DNA of 64,000 nucleotides, from positions 1 to 64,000 of the forward strand of contig NZ_JACYVA010000004.1 in NCBI RefSeq assembly GCF_014842075.1, read 5' to 3'. Numbering within the stretch: position 1 is the first letter of the stretch; each line of letters begins with the position of its first letter. The position numbers and the translations under genes were made by a program. Of this stretch, positions 33,734 through 41,978 are shown piece by piece. The notes beneath the pieces were generated by a model that ran no database searches, was not told the DNA's origin, and saw only the letters and a list, made by a program, of their open reading frames with translations. Origin of the DNA: Sphingomonas sp. CFBP 13720. GTDB taxonomy: Bacteria; Pseudomonadota; Alphaproteobacteria; Sphingomonadales; Sphingomonadaceae.

Positions 33734-34114
33734 ATGGCCGTCCTGCGCATCATATTTGTAAGCACCCTTGCTGCGGTTGCAGCTTGCGCCATCGCGTCGC
33801 TGATCCTTTACGGAAACGTTGAACGGGCCAGCTTCATTCCCCTGATATTCGCCTTGCCCGGCTCGCTCTTGCTTCTCGCAACAGCATACGCTGCTCTCGC
33901 AGAACGAGGTCGACCGATGGTCTGGCGCTACGCGGCGCTGATTCTGATCGGCGCTATAGGCGGCGGCTTGTTGCTGGCCTTCATCTCCAGCGCAGACGGC
34001 AAGTACACCGCGATGGGCAGCTTCTACGGCATGACCACAGCCCTATGCTGGATCGCGCTGCACGCTCTAACTCGACTGCGGACGCGCCACACTATTAATG
34101 AGTTCACGACCTAG
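33734..34114 (+). CDS. Small membrane protein of unknown function
   Basis: This 126-residue protein has about four hydrophobic helices: VLRIIFVSTLAAVAACAIAS, FIPLIFALPGSLLLLATAYA, YAALILIGAIGGGLLLAFIS and FYGMTTALCWIALHAL. The family is not recognised. The gene lies between the IS5 element and metZ. Its base composition is visibly less GC-rich than the flanking metabolic genes, which suggests acquisition with or near the mobile element. No strong ribosome binding site precedes the ATG. Confidence 0.6.
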   Translation: MAVLRIIFVSTLAAVAACAIASLILYGNVERASFIPLIFALPGSLLLLATAYAALAERGRPMVWRYAALILIGAIGGGLLLAFISSADGKYTAMGSFYGMTTALCWIALHALTRLRTRHTINEFTT

Positions 34115-34141
34115 AGGAGCGACGTTCGTACCGTCGTGCGG

Positions 34142-34188
34142 GTCGCGAACGCGCACTCCCCACTGGAAATCGGCGTCGCGAACGCGCA
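34142..34188 (+). repeat. Direct repeat in the metZ leader
   Basis: The 14-mer GTCGCGAACGCGCA occurs at 34142-34155 and again at 34175-34188, 33 bp apart, the second copy ending 11 bp before the metZ ATG. Each copy can form a small hairpin (GCG...CGC). It may be a leader RNA element or paired operator sites. It is not clearly a known SAM riboswitch. Confidence 0.45.
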
Positions 34189-34199
34189 AAGGCTGACCC

Positions 34200-35408
34200 A
34201 TGAAGCGCAAGACCGGACAGGACCGATCGATCACCGCCAACTGGCGTCCCGCAACCCTTGCCGTGCGGGGCGGCACCGCGCGCAGCGAATATGGCGAAAC
34301 GTCCGAGGCGTTGTTCCTGACGTCCGGCTACGCCTATGACTGCGCGGGCGATGCCGCCGCACGGTTCGCGGGCGAACAGGCCGGCATGACCTATTCGCGG
34401 TTGCAGAACCCGACCGTGGAGATGCTGGAACACCGCATCGCCCTGCTCGAAGGGGCGGATGCGTGCCGTACCATGGCGTCGGGCATGGCGGCGATGACTG
34501 CGGCGTTGCTGTGCCAGTTGCAGGCGGGCGATCATCTGGTCGGCGGACGCGCCGCGTTCGGATCGTGCCGCTGGCTCACCGACACGCTGCTTCCCAAATT
34601 CGGGATCGAGACGACGGTGGTCGACGCGCGCGATCCGCAGGCGTTCGTCGATGCCAGCCGTCCGAACACGAAAGTGTGGTTTTTCGAAACCCCGGCCAAT
34701 CCGACGATGGACGTCGTCGACCTGCGCGCCGTCTGTGCGCTGGCGCGCGAACGCGGCATCGTGACGGTGGTCGACAACGCCTTTGCCACCCCCGCGCTGC
34801 AACGGCCGATGGACTATGGTGCGGACGTGGTGGCGTATAGCGCGACCAAGATGATGGACGGACAGGGCCGCGTGCTGGCCGGTGCGGTGTGCGGCACCGA
34901 AGCATTCGTCAACGACGTGCTGCTGCCCTTCACCCGCAACACCGGCCCGACGCTCAGCGCGTTCAACGCGTGGGTCGTGCTGAAAGGTCTGGAGACGCTG
35001 GACCTGCGCATCCGGCGGCAGTCGGAAAATGCGCTGGAGGTCGGACGGTTTCTCGAAGGCCGGGTGCCGCGCATCAACTTCCCCGGCCTGCCTAGCCATC
35101 CGCAGCACGCGCTGGCCATGTCGCAGATGGCGATGGCCGGACCGATCTTTTCGTTCGAGGTCGACGGCGGACGGACTCAGGCGCACGCGCTGCTCGACGC
35201 ACTGGAACTGGTCGATATCTCGAACAATATCGGCGATTCGCGGTCGCTGATGACGCATCCGTCGTCCACGACCCATTCGGGCGTGGCGGAGGAAAAGCGG
35301 ATCGAGATGGGGATCGACGAAGGCATGATCCGCATTAACGTCGGCCTGGAGGACCCAGCCGACGTCATCGCCGATCTCGACCACGCGCTGGGCGTCGCCG
35401 GGCTGTGA
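34200..35408 (+). CDS. metZ: O-succinylhomoserine sulfhydrylase
   Basis: This 402-residue PLP enzyme of the Cys/Met metabolism fold makes homocysteine from O-succinylhomoserine and sulfide. Landmarks are YSRLQNPTVEMLEHRIALLE, ASGMAAMTAALL, FFETPANPTMDVVDL and VVDNAFATPALQRPM (PLP Asp). The PLP lysine lies in YSATKMMDGQGR, near residue 218. The C-terminal substrate loop is SLMTHPSSTTHS. The downstream apaG start overlaps the stop (TGATG). With cysK two genes further on, this is a sulfur-assimilation neighbourhood. Confidence 0.93.
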   Translation: MKRKTGQDRSITANWRPATLAVRGGTARSEYGETSEALFLTSGYAYDCAGDAAARFAGEQAGMTYSRLQNPTVEMLEHRIALLEGADACRTMASGMAAMTAALLCQLQAGDHLVGGRAAFGSCRWLTDTLLPKFGIETTVVDARDPQAFVDASRPNTKVWFFETPANPTMDVVDLRAVCALARERGIVTVVDNAFATPALQRPMDYGADVVAYSATKMMDGQGRVLAGAVCGTEAFVNDVLLPFTRNTGPTLSAFNAWVVLKGLETLDLRIRRQSENALEVGRFLEGRVPRINFPGLPSHPQHALAMSQMAMAGPIFSFEVDGGRTQAHALLDALELVDISNNIGDSRSLMTHPSSTTHSGVAEEKRIEMGIDEGMIRINVGLEDPADVIADLDHALGVAGL

Positions 35409-35806
35409 TGAAGGCGCTGTTCCCGCACGAGGCAACGACCGCCGGCATCGCGGTGCGGGTATCGGCGACCTACCTGCCCGAACAGTCGCAGTCGGCGGCG
35501 GGGCGCTGGTTCTGGGCCTATCACATCCGCATCGAAAACGGGTCGGACCGCACGGTGCAGTTGTTGACGCGCCGCTGGATCATCACCGACGGTCGCGGCG
35601 CGCGCCACAGCGTCGAGGGCGAGGGGGTGATCGGCGAACAACCAGTGATCGAACCGGGCGGCAGCTTCGACTATGTGTCTGGCTGTCCGCTGTCGACGCC
35701 GACCGGCGCGATGCAGGGCAGCTATCACATGGTCGGTGACGATGGGGAGACGTTCGACGTGACGATCCCGAAGTTCCAGCTTTCCGCCCCGGCGGTCGGC
35801 GTATGA
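35408..35806 (+). CDS. apaG: ApaG domain protein
   Basis: This 132-residue ApaG protein has a fibronectin-like beta-sandwich. The sequence runs GIAVRVSATYLPEQSQ, WFWAYHIRIENGSDRTVQLL, RRWIITDGRG and EGEGVIGEQPVIEPGGSFDYVS, all typical of the family. ApaG has been linked to Co/Mg homeostasis, but its molecular action is not settled. The ATG at 35408 overlaps the metZ stop by one base, so they are co-translated. The GTG three bases earlier is the alternative. Confidence 0.93.
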   Translation: MKALFPHEATTAGIAVRVSATYLPEQSQSAAGRWFWAYHIRIENGSDRTVQLLTRRWIITDGRGARHSVEGEGVIGEQPVIEPGGSFDYVSGCPLSTPTGAMQGSYHMVGDDGETFDVTIPKFQLSAPAVGV

Positions 35807-35822
35807 GCGCGGGGACCACTCG

Positions 35823-36611
35823 ATGAAGCGCACGCATCTTCCCCTCAACGGCCTGCGCGTGCTCGATGCCGCTGCCCGGCACCTGTCCTTTACGCGCGCC
35901 GCTGACGAACTGGCGGTGACCCCCGCCGCCGTCGGGCAGCAGGTTCGCGCGTTGGAGGATACGCTGGGCGTCGTGCTGTTCCGCCGCACGACGCGCGGGC
36001 TGGAACTGACGCCGGAGGGCGAGGCGGGTCTTGCTGCACTGCGCGGCGGCTTCCTGCAATTCGAGGAAGCGGTGCGTGCGATGCAGGCGGGGCAGTCGTC
36101 CAAGTCGCTGACCATCGCCGCGCCGCGCGACCTGACCCAGAAATGGCTGCTGCCCCGGCTGGCCCGCATCGCCGCCGGGGACGCCGACCTGCGTTTCGTG
36201 CTGATCGCCGCCGACGACGCGATCGACTTCACCGAAGCGAATATCGACCTCGCGATCCGCTGGGGCGAAGGACCGGGCGCGCATGAGGGCGAGGCGCTCG
36301 AGTCCGACGGCATGGTCACGATCGAACGTGGCGGCGGCGCGGACACGCGGATCGGCTGGCCCGGCTGTTCGCCCGAGGATGCTACCGCGCTGGTACGCGT
36401 TGCCGATGCCGGTCTGGCGATCGATGCGGCGGCGGCGGGGCTGGGCCGCGCGACCGTCCCCGAACTGATCGCCCGCGACGATATCGCCGCCGGGCGGGTC
36501 CGGGTGGTCGGCGATCCGAAGGCCGGGCGGCTGGGCTACTGGTTGGTCGCACCCCTGCCGCAATGGCGTCAGGCCAAGGTCCGCGCGCTGGTCGACGCGC
36601 TGGCGGGATGA
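35823..36611 (+). CDS. LysR-family transcriptional regulator (GcvA-like)
   Basis: This 262-residue regulator has a winged helix-turn-helix of the LysR type: LNGLRVLDAAARHLSFTRAA, DELAVTPAAVGQQVRALED and LGVVLFRRTTRGLELT. The effector domain is short and of the GcvA sort (LTIAAPRDLTQKWLLPRLAR, then IDFTEANIDLAIRWG). GGGG lies eight bases before the ATG. It is co-directional with metZ-apaG, 16 bp downstream, and may regulate these or a distant gene. Its target is not visible. Confidence 0.88.
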   Translation: MKRTHLPLNGLRVLDAAARHLSFTRAADELAVTPAAVGQQVRALEDTLGVVLFRRTTRGLELTPEGEAGLAALRGGFLQFEEAVRAMQAGQSSKSLTIAAPRDLTQKWLLPRLARIAAGDADLRFVLIAADDAIDFTEANIDLAIRWGEGPGAHEGEALESDGMVTIERGGGADTRIGWPGCSPEDATALVRVADAGLAIDAAAAGLGRATVPELIARDDIAAGRVRVVGDPKAGRLGYWLVAPLPQWRQAKVRALVDALAG

Positions 36612-36707
36612 CGCTGCCCGGGCGGGGTAGCGCAGGTTCGTCCGCCCATATCCATTCTACGCCGCGGGCCGCTTGTCCGGTTGCGGCCTTGAGGCCATCT
36701 TGACGTC

Positions 36708-37691
36708 ATGCACATCGCTCCCGACACGCTCGCCCTGATCGGCAATACGCCGCTCGTTCGCCTTGCCGGTCCCAGTGAGGCGGCCGGGGCGGAAATCTTC
36801 GCCAAGTGCGAGTTCGCCAATCCGGGCGCCAGCGTGAAGGATCGCGCGGCGCTGTTCATCGTCGAGGACGCGGAGGCGCGGGGCGCGATCGATCCGGGCG
36901 GCACCATCGTCGAGGGGACGGCGGGCAATACCGGCATCGGCCTCGCGCTGGTCGCCAATGCCAAGGGGTACAAGACGATCATCGTCATGCCCGAGACGCA
37001 GAGCCGTGAAAAGATGGACACGCTGCGCGCGCTGGGGGCGGAGCTGGTGCTGGTGCCGGCCGCGCCCTATTCGAACCCGGGTCATTTCGTCCACACCAGC
37101 CGCCGGATCGCGGAGGAGACGCCGAACGCGATCTGGGCGAACCAGTTCGACAACACCGCCAATCGCCGCGCGCATATCGTCGGCACGTCGGCGGAGATCT
37201 GGGAACAGATGGGTGGCCGGATCGACGGCTTTACCTGTGCGGCGGGCACTGGCGGCACGATCGCGGGCGTCGGCCTAGGCCTGAAGGAAAAGGACGAGCG
37301 GATCACGATCGCGCTGTCCGATCCGCATGGCGCGGCGCTGTACGACTATTACGCGCATGGCGAATTGCGGTCGGAGGGAAGCTCGGTCGCCGAAGGGATC
37401 GGGCAGGGGCGGATCACCGCCAATCTGGAAGGCGCGCCGATCGACACGCAGTTTCGCATTTCGGATGCGGAGGGGATGGAATGGGTCCGCCGCCTGCTGG
37501 CGGAGGAGGGACTGTGCCTCGGCCTTTCGTCGGGGATCAACGTGGCGGGCGCGGTACGGCTGGCACGGCAACTCGGGTCGGGCAGCCGGGTGGTGACGAT
37601 CCTGTGCGATACCGGTTTCCGCTATCTCTCGACGCTCTACAATCCGGCATGGGTGGCGGAAAAGGGGCTGGCGGTCGACACCGGCGTCTAA
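36708..37691 (+). CDS. cysK: Cysteine synthase A
   Basis: This 327-residue fold-type II PLP enzyme makes cysteine from O-acetylserine and sulfide. It begins LALIGNTPLVRLAG. The PLP lysine is in NPGASVKDRAA near residue 45. The substrate loop is EGTAGNTGIGLALVANAKGY, and CAAGTGGTIAGVGLGLKEK forms the phosphate pocket. The length is typical. It is close to metZ, so homocysteine and cysteine supply are neighbours. A cystathionine beta-synthase-like role cannot be excluded from sequence. Confidence 0.9.
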   Translation: MHIAPDTLALIGNTPLVRLAGPSEAAGAEIFAKCEFANPGASVKDRAALFIVEDAEARGAIDPGGTIVEGTAGNTGIGLALVANAKGYKTIIVMPETQSREKMDTLRALGAELVLVPAAPYSNPGHFVHTSRRIAEETPNAIWANQFDNTANRRAHIVGTSAEIWEQMGGRIDGFTCAAGTGGTIAGVGLGLKEKDERITIALSDPHGAALYDYYAHGELRSEGSSVAEGIGQGRITANLEGAPIDTQFRISDAEGMEWVRRLLAEEGLCLGLSSGINVAGAVRLARQLGSGSRVVTILCDTGFRYLSTLYNPAWVAEKGLAVDTGV

Positions 37692-37713
37692 CCGGTGTAA
37701 CCGCACGGTGCAC

Positions 37714-37986
37714 ATGCTTCCCCGTTCCGACCAATCGCAGATATTGCAACGACTTCGTGTCGGGGCCACCGGCCTCGTCCTAGTCGTGCTGCTGATCGTG
37801 CTGGCGAGCGCGCTGTTCCGCTCCGCCATCGATGAGGCGCCGGTGGGCGAAAGCCCCGTGCTGGCAAGCGACGCCGCCAACGCCGAACTTGCCAATGCGG
37901 CACTGGCCGACGAACCACTTGCCGAACTGGGCATATCGCCCGGCATCGCGCCCGAAGGCAACGGAACCGCCGCGCCCGCGCGCTGA
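37714..37986 (+). CDS. Small single-span membrane protein
   Basis: This 90-residue protein begins MLPRSDQSQILQRLRVGATG, followed by one membrane helix (LVLVVLLIVLASALF, residues about 21-35) and an acidic, Ala/Glu-rich tail that repeats a SDAANAELANAALADEPL-like pattern. The family is not recognised. The ATG at 37714 is used, with a GTG two codons earlier possible. The gene lies between cysK and the mraZ promoter and is probably anchored in the inner membrane with its tail outside. Confidence 0.65.
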   Translation: MLPRSDQSQILQRLRVGATGLVLVVLLIVLASALFRSAIDEAPVGESPVLASDAANAELANAALADEPLAELGISPGIAPEGNGTAAPAR

Positions 37987-38114
37987 ATTCGGCCGTTCGT
38001 AGGAATTATCTTAGATCAGCTTTGGAAAATGGTGGCGCTGCCCAACGTTAGACAAGGTTCTGGCAAGAACAAAACAAGTACATCCTATTAATTCTGGTAC
38101 AAGTGGTGGTTTCT

Positions 38115-38148
38115 CCCATTCTCACCCAACTTTGCCCATTGTTGCCCA
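38115..38148. promoter_or_regulatory. Candidate MraZ operator: four CCCA boxes
   Basis: CCCA occurs at 38115, 38125, 38135 and 38145, exactly 10 bp apart; on the other strand these are four TGGG direct repeats with 6-bp spacers. MraZ is known to bind TGGG-type direct repeats with this helical spacing before its own operon. The array starts 153 bp before mraZ. The boxes face the opposite way from the best-known enterobacterial operator. Confidence 0.75.
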
Positions 38149-38197
38149 ATGCTGTTTTTGGTACGTATCGGACGTCGCAGGGGGCAGGTCCTGAGAT

Positions 38198-38212
38198 CGT
38201 CTGATTCAGACG
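38198..38212. promoter_or_regulatory. Palindrome with a central GANTC site
   Basis: CGTCTGA-T-TCAGACG is a perfect 7-bp inverted repeat, 56 bp before mraZ. Its centre contains GATTC, a GANTC sequence that CcrM methylates in alphaproteobacteria. It may be a regulator site sensitive to cell-cycle methylation. Confidence 0.5.
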
Positions 38213-38267
38213 CGCCGCGGGTATTTGGCGGCGTGAGGCGGGTGTCCTGCGAGACCGAACAGGGGCT

Positions 38268-38738
38268 ATGTCGGACAGGGAACTCTACCTGAGCTATGGG
38301 CTGCAGGCCGTCGATGCGAAGGGTCGCGTCGCGGTGCCTGCCAGACTGCGCTCGGTGCTGGAGAAGAACGCCGAGTCCCGCGATCTCCTCATCAAGCGGC
38401 ATGGTCGGCATGCGTGCCTGAGCGCGTTCGACGCCGCGTGGCCGAAAATCCTGTACTCGCGCCGGCCGCAGGGCAGCGACGAGGATGCCGACACCGACTA
38501 TAACGTCGCGGGCAAGGCGTTCGGAAACCTCGAATCGGCGCCGTTCGACAGCGCGGGGCGGTTCGTCCTGCCGACCTTCTATCGCAAGCGGGCGAAGATC
38601 GACAAATGGGCGTTCTTCCACGGTCGCGGCGACACGTTCAACATCTGGGACCCGTTCGTTCTGATCGCCGATCTGGAGATCGACGCGGATACCCGCGAAT
38701 TGTGCGAATTTCTGATGGAAGAGAAGGGGCTGGCATGA
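38268..38738 (+). CDS. mraZ: MraZ, regulator of the dcw cluster
   Basis: This 156-residue protein has two SpoVT/AbrB-like beta domains: [21 protein letters not shown] in the first and [20 protein letters not shown] in the second. MraZ forms a ring and binds repeated TGGG boxes in its own promoter, repressing or tuning the division operon. Such boxes lie 120-153 bp upstream. The stop overlaps the rsmH start (ATGA). The length is close to the family norm of about 150. The first gene of the cluster. Confidence 0.92.
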   Translation: MSDRELYLSYGLQAVDAKGRVAVPARLRSVLEKNAESRDLLIKRHGRHACLSAFDAAWPKILYSRRPQGSDEDADTDYNVAGKAFGNLESAPFDSAGRFVLPTFYRKRAKIDKWAFFHGRGDTFNIWDPFVLIADLEIDADTRELCEFLMEEKGLA

Positions 38739-39685
38739 CCGACGCCCCGCACGTCCCCGTCCTGATGGCCGAAGCCGTCGCCGCGTTGGCGATCCAGCCG
38801 GGGGAAACGCATGTCGATGCGACCTTCGGCGCGGGCGGCTATACCCGTGCCATGCTGGCGCAGGGCGCGCGCGTGATCGCATTCGATCGCGACCCGACCG
38901 CGCATGCCGCCGCTGCCGGGTTGCAGGAACAGGCCGGGGACCGGCTGGTGCTGGTGCAGGCGCCGTTCTCCGCAATGGCGGGCGAACTGGCCGCGCGCGA
39001 CATCGACATGGTCGATGGCGTGGTGATGGATATCGGTGTGTCGTCGATGCAGCTCGATCAGGCGGATCGCGGGTTTTCGTTCCAGAACGACGGCCCGCTC
39101 GACATGCGGATGAGCCGCGAGGGACTCACCGCGGCGGAATGGTTGAACGAGGCCGACGAAGGCGAGATCAGCGACGTGCTCGATCGCTATGGCGAGGAAC
39201 CGCGCCACCGCCGCGTCGCGCAGTTCATCGTCAGTTCCCGGCCGCTGTCGCGCACGGCCGAGCTCGCCGCCGTGGTCCGTCGCGCATTGGGTCATCGCCC
39301 GCACGAAAAGAAGGACCCGGCGACCCGCGCGTTCCAGGCGATCCGCATCCACCTGAACGACGAACTGGGCGAGCTTGCCGCCGGGTTGAACGCGGCGGAA
39401 CGGGTGTTGCGGACGGGCGGGCGGTTGTCGGTGGTAAGCTTCCACAGTCTGGAAGACCGCATCGTCAAACGGTTCCTGCGCGAACATGGCGGCGCGATGC
39501 CGGCCGGATCGCGTCATCGTCCGGTGGCGGTGCAGGGACCGGCGGCGACCTTTGCCGACATCGCGAAGGCCGCACGGCCTTCGGATCAGGAAATTTCAGT
39601 AAATCCCCGCGCGCGTTCGGCGACGTTGCGCGCGGCGGTACGGACGGCGGCGGCGCCGTGGCCAGTGAACGGGAGTGCGACGTGA
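38735..39685 (+). CDS. rsmH: 16S rRNA (cytosine-1402-N4)-methyltransferase
   Basis: This 316-residue SAM methyltransferase (formerly MraW) modifies C1402 of 16S rRNA at the decoding centre. Landmarks are [12 protein letters not shown] at the start, the SAM motif [36 protein letters not shown], and the C-terminal [19 protein letters not shown]. It ends with the family-typical [14 protein letters not shown]. It is translationally coupled to mraZ by an ATGA overlap and touches the ftsL ATG by one base. Confidence 0.96.
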   Translation: MTDAPHVPVLMAEAVAALAIQPGETHVDATFGAGGYTRAMLAQGARVIAFDRDPTAHAAAAGLQEQAGDRLVLVQAPFSAMAGELAARDIDMVDGVVMDIGVSSMQLDQADRGFSFQNDGPLDMRMSREGLTAAEWLNEADEGEISDVLDRYGEEPRHRRVAQFIVSSRPLSRTAELAAVVRRALGHRPHEKKDPATRAFQAIRIHLNDELGELAAGLNAAERVLRTGGRLSVVSFHSLEDRIVKRFLREHGGAMPAGSRHRPVAVQGPAATFADIAKAARPSDQEISVNPRARSATLRAAVRTAAAPWPVNGSAT

Positions 39686-40266
39686 TGGGGACGTTCGGGT
39701 TCGGAACGCTGGGCAAGCTGGTGATGCTGGGGGTGATGGCGCCCGGCTTCTACCTCGTGATCTCGCAGGGCGCAGCGGAACGCGCGCGGGTCGAGGCGGT
39801 CGAGCGATCGATCGTCGCGGCGCGCAAGGATATCCGCGAGCTGGAAACCGAATTCGATACGCGCGCCAACATGGCACAGCTGGAGCGGTGGAACGGCGAC
39901 GTGCTGGCGCTGGCCGCGCCGCGTGCCGAGCAATATGTCGGCGGCGAAACCCAACTGGCGTCGCTGCCGGGTCGGACCGAGGGCGGCAACGTCGCGCTGG
40001 CCTATGTCGTGCCCGCCGCACCGGTCGAGTATGTGCCCGCCGCCCCCGTCCCGGCCGTGGCGACGACACCGGCAACGACCGCTCCCGTCGCGCCGTCCGC
40101 TCCGACAGCGAAGCCCGCTCCGGCGCGTCCGACCGGGCCGGTACAGACCGCACAGGCCCGCGGCGCCCGGCCGCAAGCGGTGGCGATGCTCGATCGTACG
40201 CTGCTCAGTTCTTCGACGATGGGCGATCTGGCCCGTTCCGCACGCAAGGAAGCATCGCTCCGGTGA
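39685..40266 (+). CDS. ftsL: Cell division protein FtsL, long-tailed
   Basis: This bitopic protein has 193 residues. One membrane helix (LGKLVMLGVMAPGFYLVI, residues about 9-26) is followed by a coiled-coil stretch (AERARVEAVERSIVAARKDI and RELETEFDTRANMAQLERWN). FtsL links FtsQ/FtsB to FtsW and FtsI at the septum. The protein is longer than the usual 90-120 residues because of a Pro/Ala-rich C-terminal tail (from about 110 to 165) with repeated PVAPSAPTAKPAPARP-type composition. The assignment rests on position between rsmH and ftsI, and on topology. Confidence 0.85.
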   Translation: MGTFGFGTLGKLVMLGVMAPGFYLVISQGAAERARVEAVERSIVAARKDIRELETEFDTRANMAQLERWNGDVLALAAPRAEQYVGGETQLASLPGRTEGGNVALAYVVPAAPVEYVPAAPVPAVATTPATTAPVAPSAPTAKPAPARPTGPVQTAQARGARPQAVAMLDRTLLSSSTMGDLARSARKEASLR

Positions 40267-41978
40267 TCGTCGTCGTCGCACCCTCGCTGCATCACCAGCG
40301 TCCCGACGGGGCGCGACAGACGTTGGTCAACATCGCCCATTTCCGGCTGATGGTGCTGATGCTGCTGTTCGCGGCGGGCGTGATGGTGATCCTTGGGCGG
40401 CTGACGTTGCTGGCGATCGCCGCTGAACCGCGCTCGGCAATCGCGGCGGAGGCGGCGCTCGTGCCGTTGCGCGGCGATCTGGTCGACCGTAACGGAGCGC
40501 CGTTGGCACGCACGATCGATGCATGGTCGATCGCGGTGCGCCCGGACAAGGTGATCGGCGACAAGCGGATGCTGGCGCAGCGGCTGGCCGAACTGATGCC
40601 CGAACACGACGCGGCGCATTATTACGGCCAGCTGACCGCCAAACGTGGCTTCGTCTATCTCAAGCGGCGCGCACTGCCCGAACTGGTGCAGCAGGTGAAC
40701 GCGCTGGGCGACCCCGGCATCGCGCTGGGTCGCGAACCCGAACGCCTGTATCCGCAAAGCGCGATGGCGGCGCATGCGCTGGGCTATCTCGACATGGACG
40801 GGCGCGGCGTGCGCGGCATGGAGCGGTTCCTGAACGCCCGGCTGACCGACCCGGCCGAGCGCGGCCGGGCGGTGGCGCTCAGTCTCGACCTGCGCGTGCA
40901 GGCGGCGCTGGAGAGCGAACTGGCCAGCGCGATGGCGACGTTTCAGGCGCGCGGTGCAGGCGGGGTCGTGCTCGACAGCGATACCGGCGAAGTGATCGCG
41001 ATGACCTCGCTGCCGACGTTCAACCCGAACCGGGTGACCGCGAACACGGGGCAGATGAATTCGGTGACGCAGGGCGTGTACGAACTGGGGTCGGCATTCA
41101 AGCCGCTGACGATGGCCGCCGCGCTGGACAGCGGCGTGGTGCCGTCGCTGGCGAAACGATATGACGCGACGAAGGCCCTGCAGGTCGGCGGATTCCGCAT
41201 CCGGGACGACCATCCGCAGAACCGGTGGCTGAACATCCCCGAAACGCTGGTACATTCGTCGAACATCGCGACCGCGCGCATCGCCGATGAAATGGGGCCG
41301 GAACGGATGGCCACGCTGTTCCGGGCGTTGGGTTTCGATACCGCGCCCGACATCGAACTGGAGAAAAGCCGGCCGATCTGGCCGCATTTCTGGGCGCGGA
41401 CCACGACGATGACGACCGCGTTCGGCCATGGCATTGCGGTCACGCCGCTGCACCTTGCCAGCGCCTATGCCGCGCTGGTCAATGGCGGCATCTGGCGGCC
41501 GGCGACGATGATGAAGCTGAACCCCGGCGAAGCGCCGCGCGGCCGGCGGGTGTTCACCGAAGCGACCAGCGCGAAGATGCGCGGGCTGCTGCGCCTGATC
41601 GTGACCGACGGCACCGGGCGCAAGGCGGAGGCACCCGGCTTCCGCGTCGGCGGCAAGACGGGCACGGCGGAGACGGTCGGCGCGGGCGGCGGATATTCGA
41701 AGAAGGTCAACGTATCGACCTTCGCCGCCGTGTTCCCGATGGACCGGCCGCGCTATGTCGTGATCGCGATGCTCGACAGTCCGAAGGGTACGAAGGAAAC
41801 GTTCGGCTTCACCAGCGCTGCATGGACCGCCGCGCCGGTGGTGTCGCGCGTGATTTCGCGGACCGGACCGTTGTTGGGGGTGATTCCCGACGCCAATGCC
41901 GATATCGACGTCGCCGGGTTGCGCGGGCTGTTGTGGCACGCGCCGGGCGATGCGAAGAAACTGGCGAACGTGGAATGA
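40263..41978 (+). CDS. ftsI: Division-specific transpeptidase (PBP3)
   Basis: This 571-residue class B penicillin-binding protein cross-links septal peptidoglycan. It starts at GTG 40263, overlapping the ftsL stop. A membrane helix (residues about 28-52) is followed by the dimerisation domain (VPLRGDLVDRNGAPLARTID). The catalytic motifs are SAFK near residue 276, SSN near 333 and KTG near 465. It works with FtsW, encoded downstream, and is activated by FtsQLB. The length is normal for alphaproteobacteria. Confidence 0.95.
   Translation: MIVVVAPSLHHQRPDGARQTLVNIAHFRLMVLMLLFAAGVMVILGRLTLLAIAAEPRSAIAAEAALVPLRGDLVDRNGAPLARTIDAWSIAVRPDKVIGDKRMLAQRLAELMPEHDAAHYYGQLTAKRGFVYLKRRALPELVQQVNALGDPGIALGREPERLYPQSAMAAHALGYLDMDGRGVRGMERFLNARLTDPAERGRAVALSLDLRVQAALESELASAMATFQARGAGGVVLDSDTGEVIAMTSLPTFNPNRVTANTGQMNSVTQGVYELGSAFKPLTMAAALDSGVVPSLAKRYDATKALQVGGFRIRDDHPQNRWLNIPETLVHSSNIATARIADEMGPERMATLFRALGFDTAPDIELEKSRPIWPHFWARTTTMTTAFGHGIAVTPLHLASAYAALVNGGIWRPATMMKLNPGEAPRGRRVFTEATSAKMRGLLRLIVTDGTGRKAEAPGFRVGGKTGTAETVGAGGGYSKKVNVSTFAAVFPMDRPRYVVIAMLDSPKGTKETFGFTSAAWTAAPVVSRVISRTGPLLGVIPDANADIDVAGLRGLLWHAPGDAKKLANVE

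Noticed and set aside
34104..34199. Known SAM riboswitch before metZ
   Set aside because: The genomic place is right, but I could not find a convincing conserved core or pseudoknot of the SAM-II or SAM-I type, so only the direct repeat is annotated.
38115..38148. CRISPR-like or tandem repeat array
   Set aside because: The repeated unit is only four bases with 6-bp spacers, far too short for CRISPR, and fits a MraZ operator.
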